Origin: Lewinellaceae bacterium
Lineage (GTDB): Bacteria; Bacteroidota; Bacteroidia; Chitinophagales; Saprospiraceae
NCBI GenBank assembly: GCA_016713985.1
Contig: JADJOD010000001.1
Span: 1 to 64,000 of the forward strand
Length of the DNA: 64,000 nt
Reading direction: 5' to 3'
In this document: piece by piece, positions 63,920 to 64,000 of the stretch
Layout of the letters: every line of letters begins with the position of its first letter
Numbering within the stretch: position 1 is the stretch's first letter
Notes under the pieces: generated by a model
What the model was told of the DNA's origin: nothing
The model's database searches: none
Seen by the model: the letters and a program-made list of their open reading frames with translations, nothing else
Program-made: the position numbers and the translations under genes

Positions 63920-64000
63920 TCAAAAACCCGCGACTTCTTTTTCAACTCTTCCAATTATGGTAATTTGCGTTTTCCTTCGGGAAACAACATAAACTCCACG
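63920..64000 (-). CDS. 3' end of a gene continuing beyond the window
   Basis: On the minus strand the last 26 codons read RGVYVVSRRKTQITIIGRVE then KEVAGF and stop at 63920-63922. The frame is open to the window edge. The short Arg/Lys-rich tail gives no family. It lies 36 bp upstream of the M28 gene and is probably in the same operon. Confidence 0.4.
   Translation of the reverse strand, partial: RGVYVVSRRKTQITIIGRVEKEVAGF

Overview
The window most likely comes from a Bacteroidota chromosome, probably of the Saprospiria / Haliscomenobacter type. This rests on gene content: type IX secretion (T9SS) C-terminal sorting domains, a SusC/CirA-like TonB receptor with a carboxypeptidase-like N-terminal domain, a PorV-like barrel, SprB-type repeats, a CHU_C-type gliding C-terminus and lipoproteins. 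The placement is inferred from protein families and was not searched. Most of the window is moderately GC-rich. The first 5 kb is clearly AT-richer.

Layout. (1) 1-5083 is a gene-cassette array. Three attC-like sites (843-929, 2540-2608, 3873-3940) separate four plus-strand cassettes: a DUF4935/PIN protein, a HEAT-like protein, an Rpn/PD-(D/E)XK nuclease with a small membrane protein, and a Fic protein. In cassettes 2-4 the first bases of the cassette are complementary to the bases at its own 3' end, as integron recombination requires. The 3' end of the last cassette is interrupted by the 3' end of a group II intron (domains V and VI and the tail of its reverse transcriptase, minus strand), fused to a multicopper-oxidase fragment. 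(2) 5.7-9.4 kb holds an oxidoreductase, a DUF998 membrane protein, a truncated gene, a dead IS21 fragment between two near-identical palindromes, and a 191-bp MITE-like unit. (3) 9.4-14 kb holds a DUF1801 protein, a GT39-type glycosyltransferase, a GH113-like lipoprotein, a HIT protein and GreA. (4) 14-23 kb is a minus-strand operon: TonB receptor, 1359-aa surface protein, PorV-like barrel. (5) 23.3-26 kb holds a 2-hydroxyacid dehydrogenase, a lipoprotein and TruA. (6) 26.1-32.0 kb is a minus-strand three-gene module: EAD11-iSTAND-like protein, MoxR ATPase, and a membrane protein with a vWA-like region, an SUMF1/FGE domain and a lipocalin-like end. It is a predicted NTP-dependent conflict system and has copies of one GC-rich repeat on both sides. 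(7) 32.3-38.1 kb holds an SDR/cytochrome c pair, a T9SS type B protein, PfkB kinase with YbaB, tRNA-Asn and PsuG. (8) 38.1-43.4 kb is a four-gene Wadjet/MksBEFG-like cluster (SMC-like ATPase, Toprim protein, kleisin-position protein, MukE-like protein) in the order C-D-A-B. (9) 43.4-47.6 kb holds RadA with an internal deletion, an AlkC/AlkD-like protein, PyrD and a Crp/Fnr regulator. (10) 47.9-64 kb holds secreted and envelope proteins: two T9SS proteins, one a 1788-aa metalloprotease, a TPR protein, a DUF4838 protein and an OmpA-family protein. A cyclase-family protein, an M28 enzyme and the 3' end of one more gene follow.

Quality warning: many genes carry single-base frameshifts, and most of those examined base by base fit a missing base in a short homopolymer. 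This points to consensus error more than to true decay. Frameshifted genes are listed as one feature across the breaks. Exceptions that look like different events are the roughly 220-bp gap in radA, the in-frame stop in the PorV-like gene and the palindrome inside the SUMF1-domain gene.

Several families of short palindromic repeats fill the intergenic spaces (8.8, 11.4, 25.2, 26.1, 30.8, 32.2, 47.0 and 62.0 kb). No rRNA, CRISPR array or integrase gene was seen.
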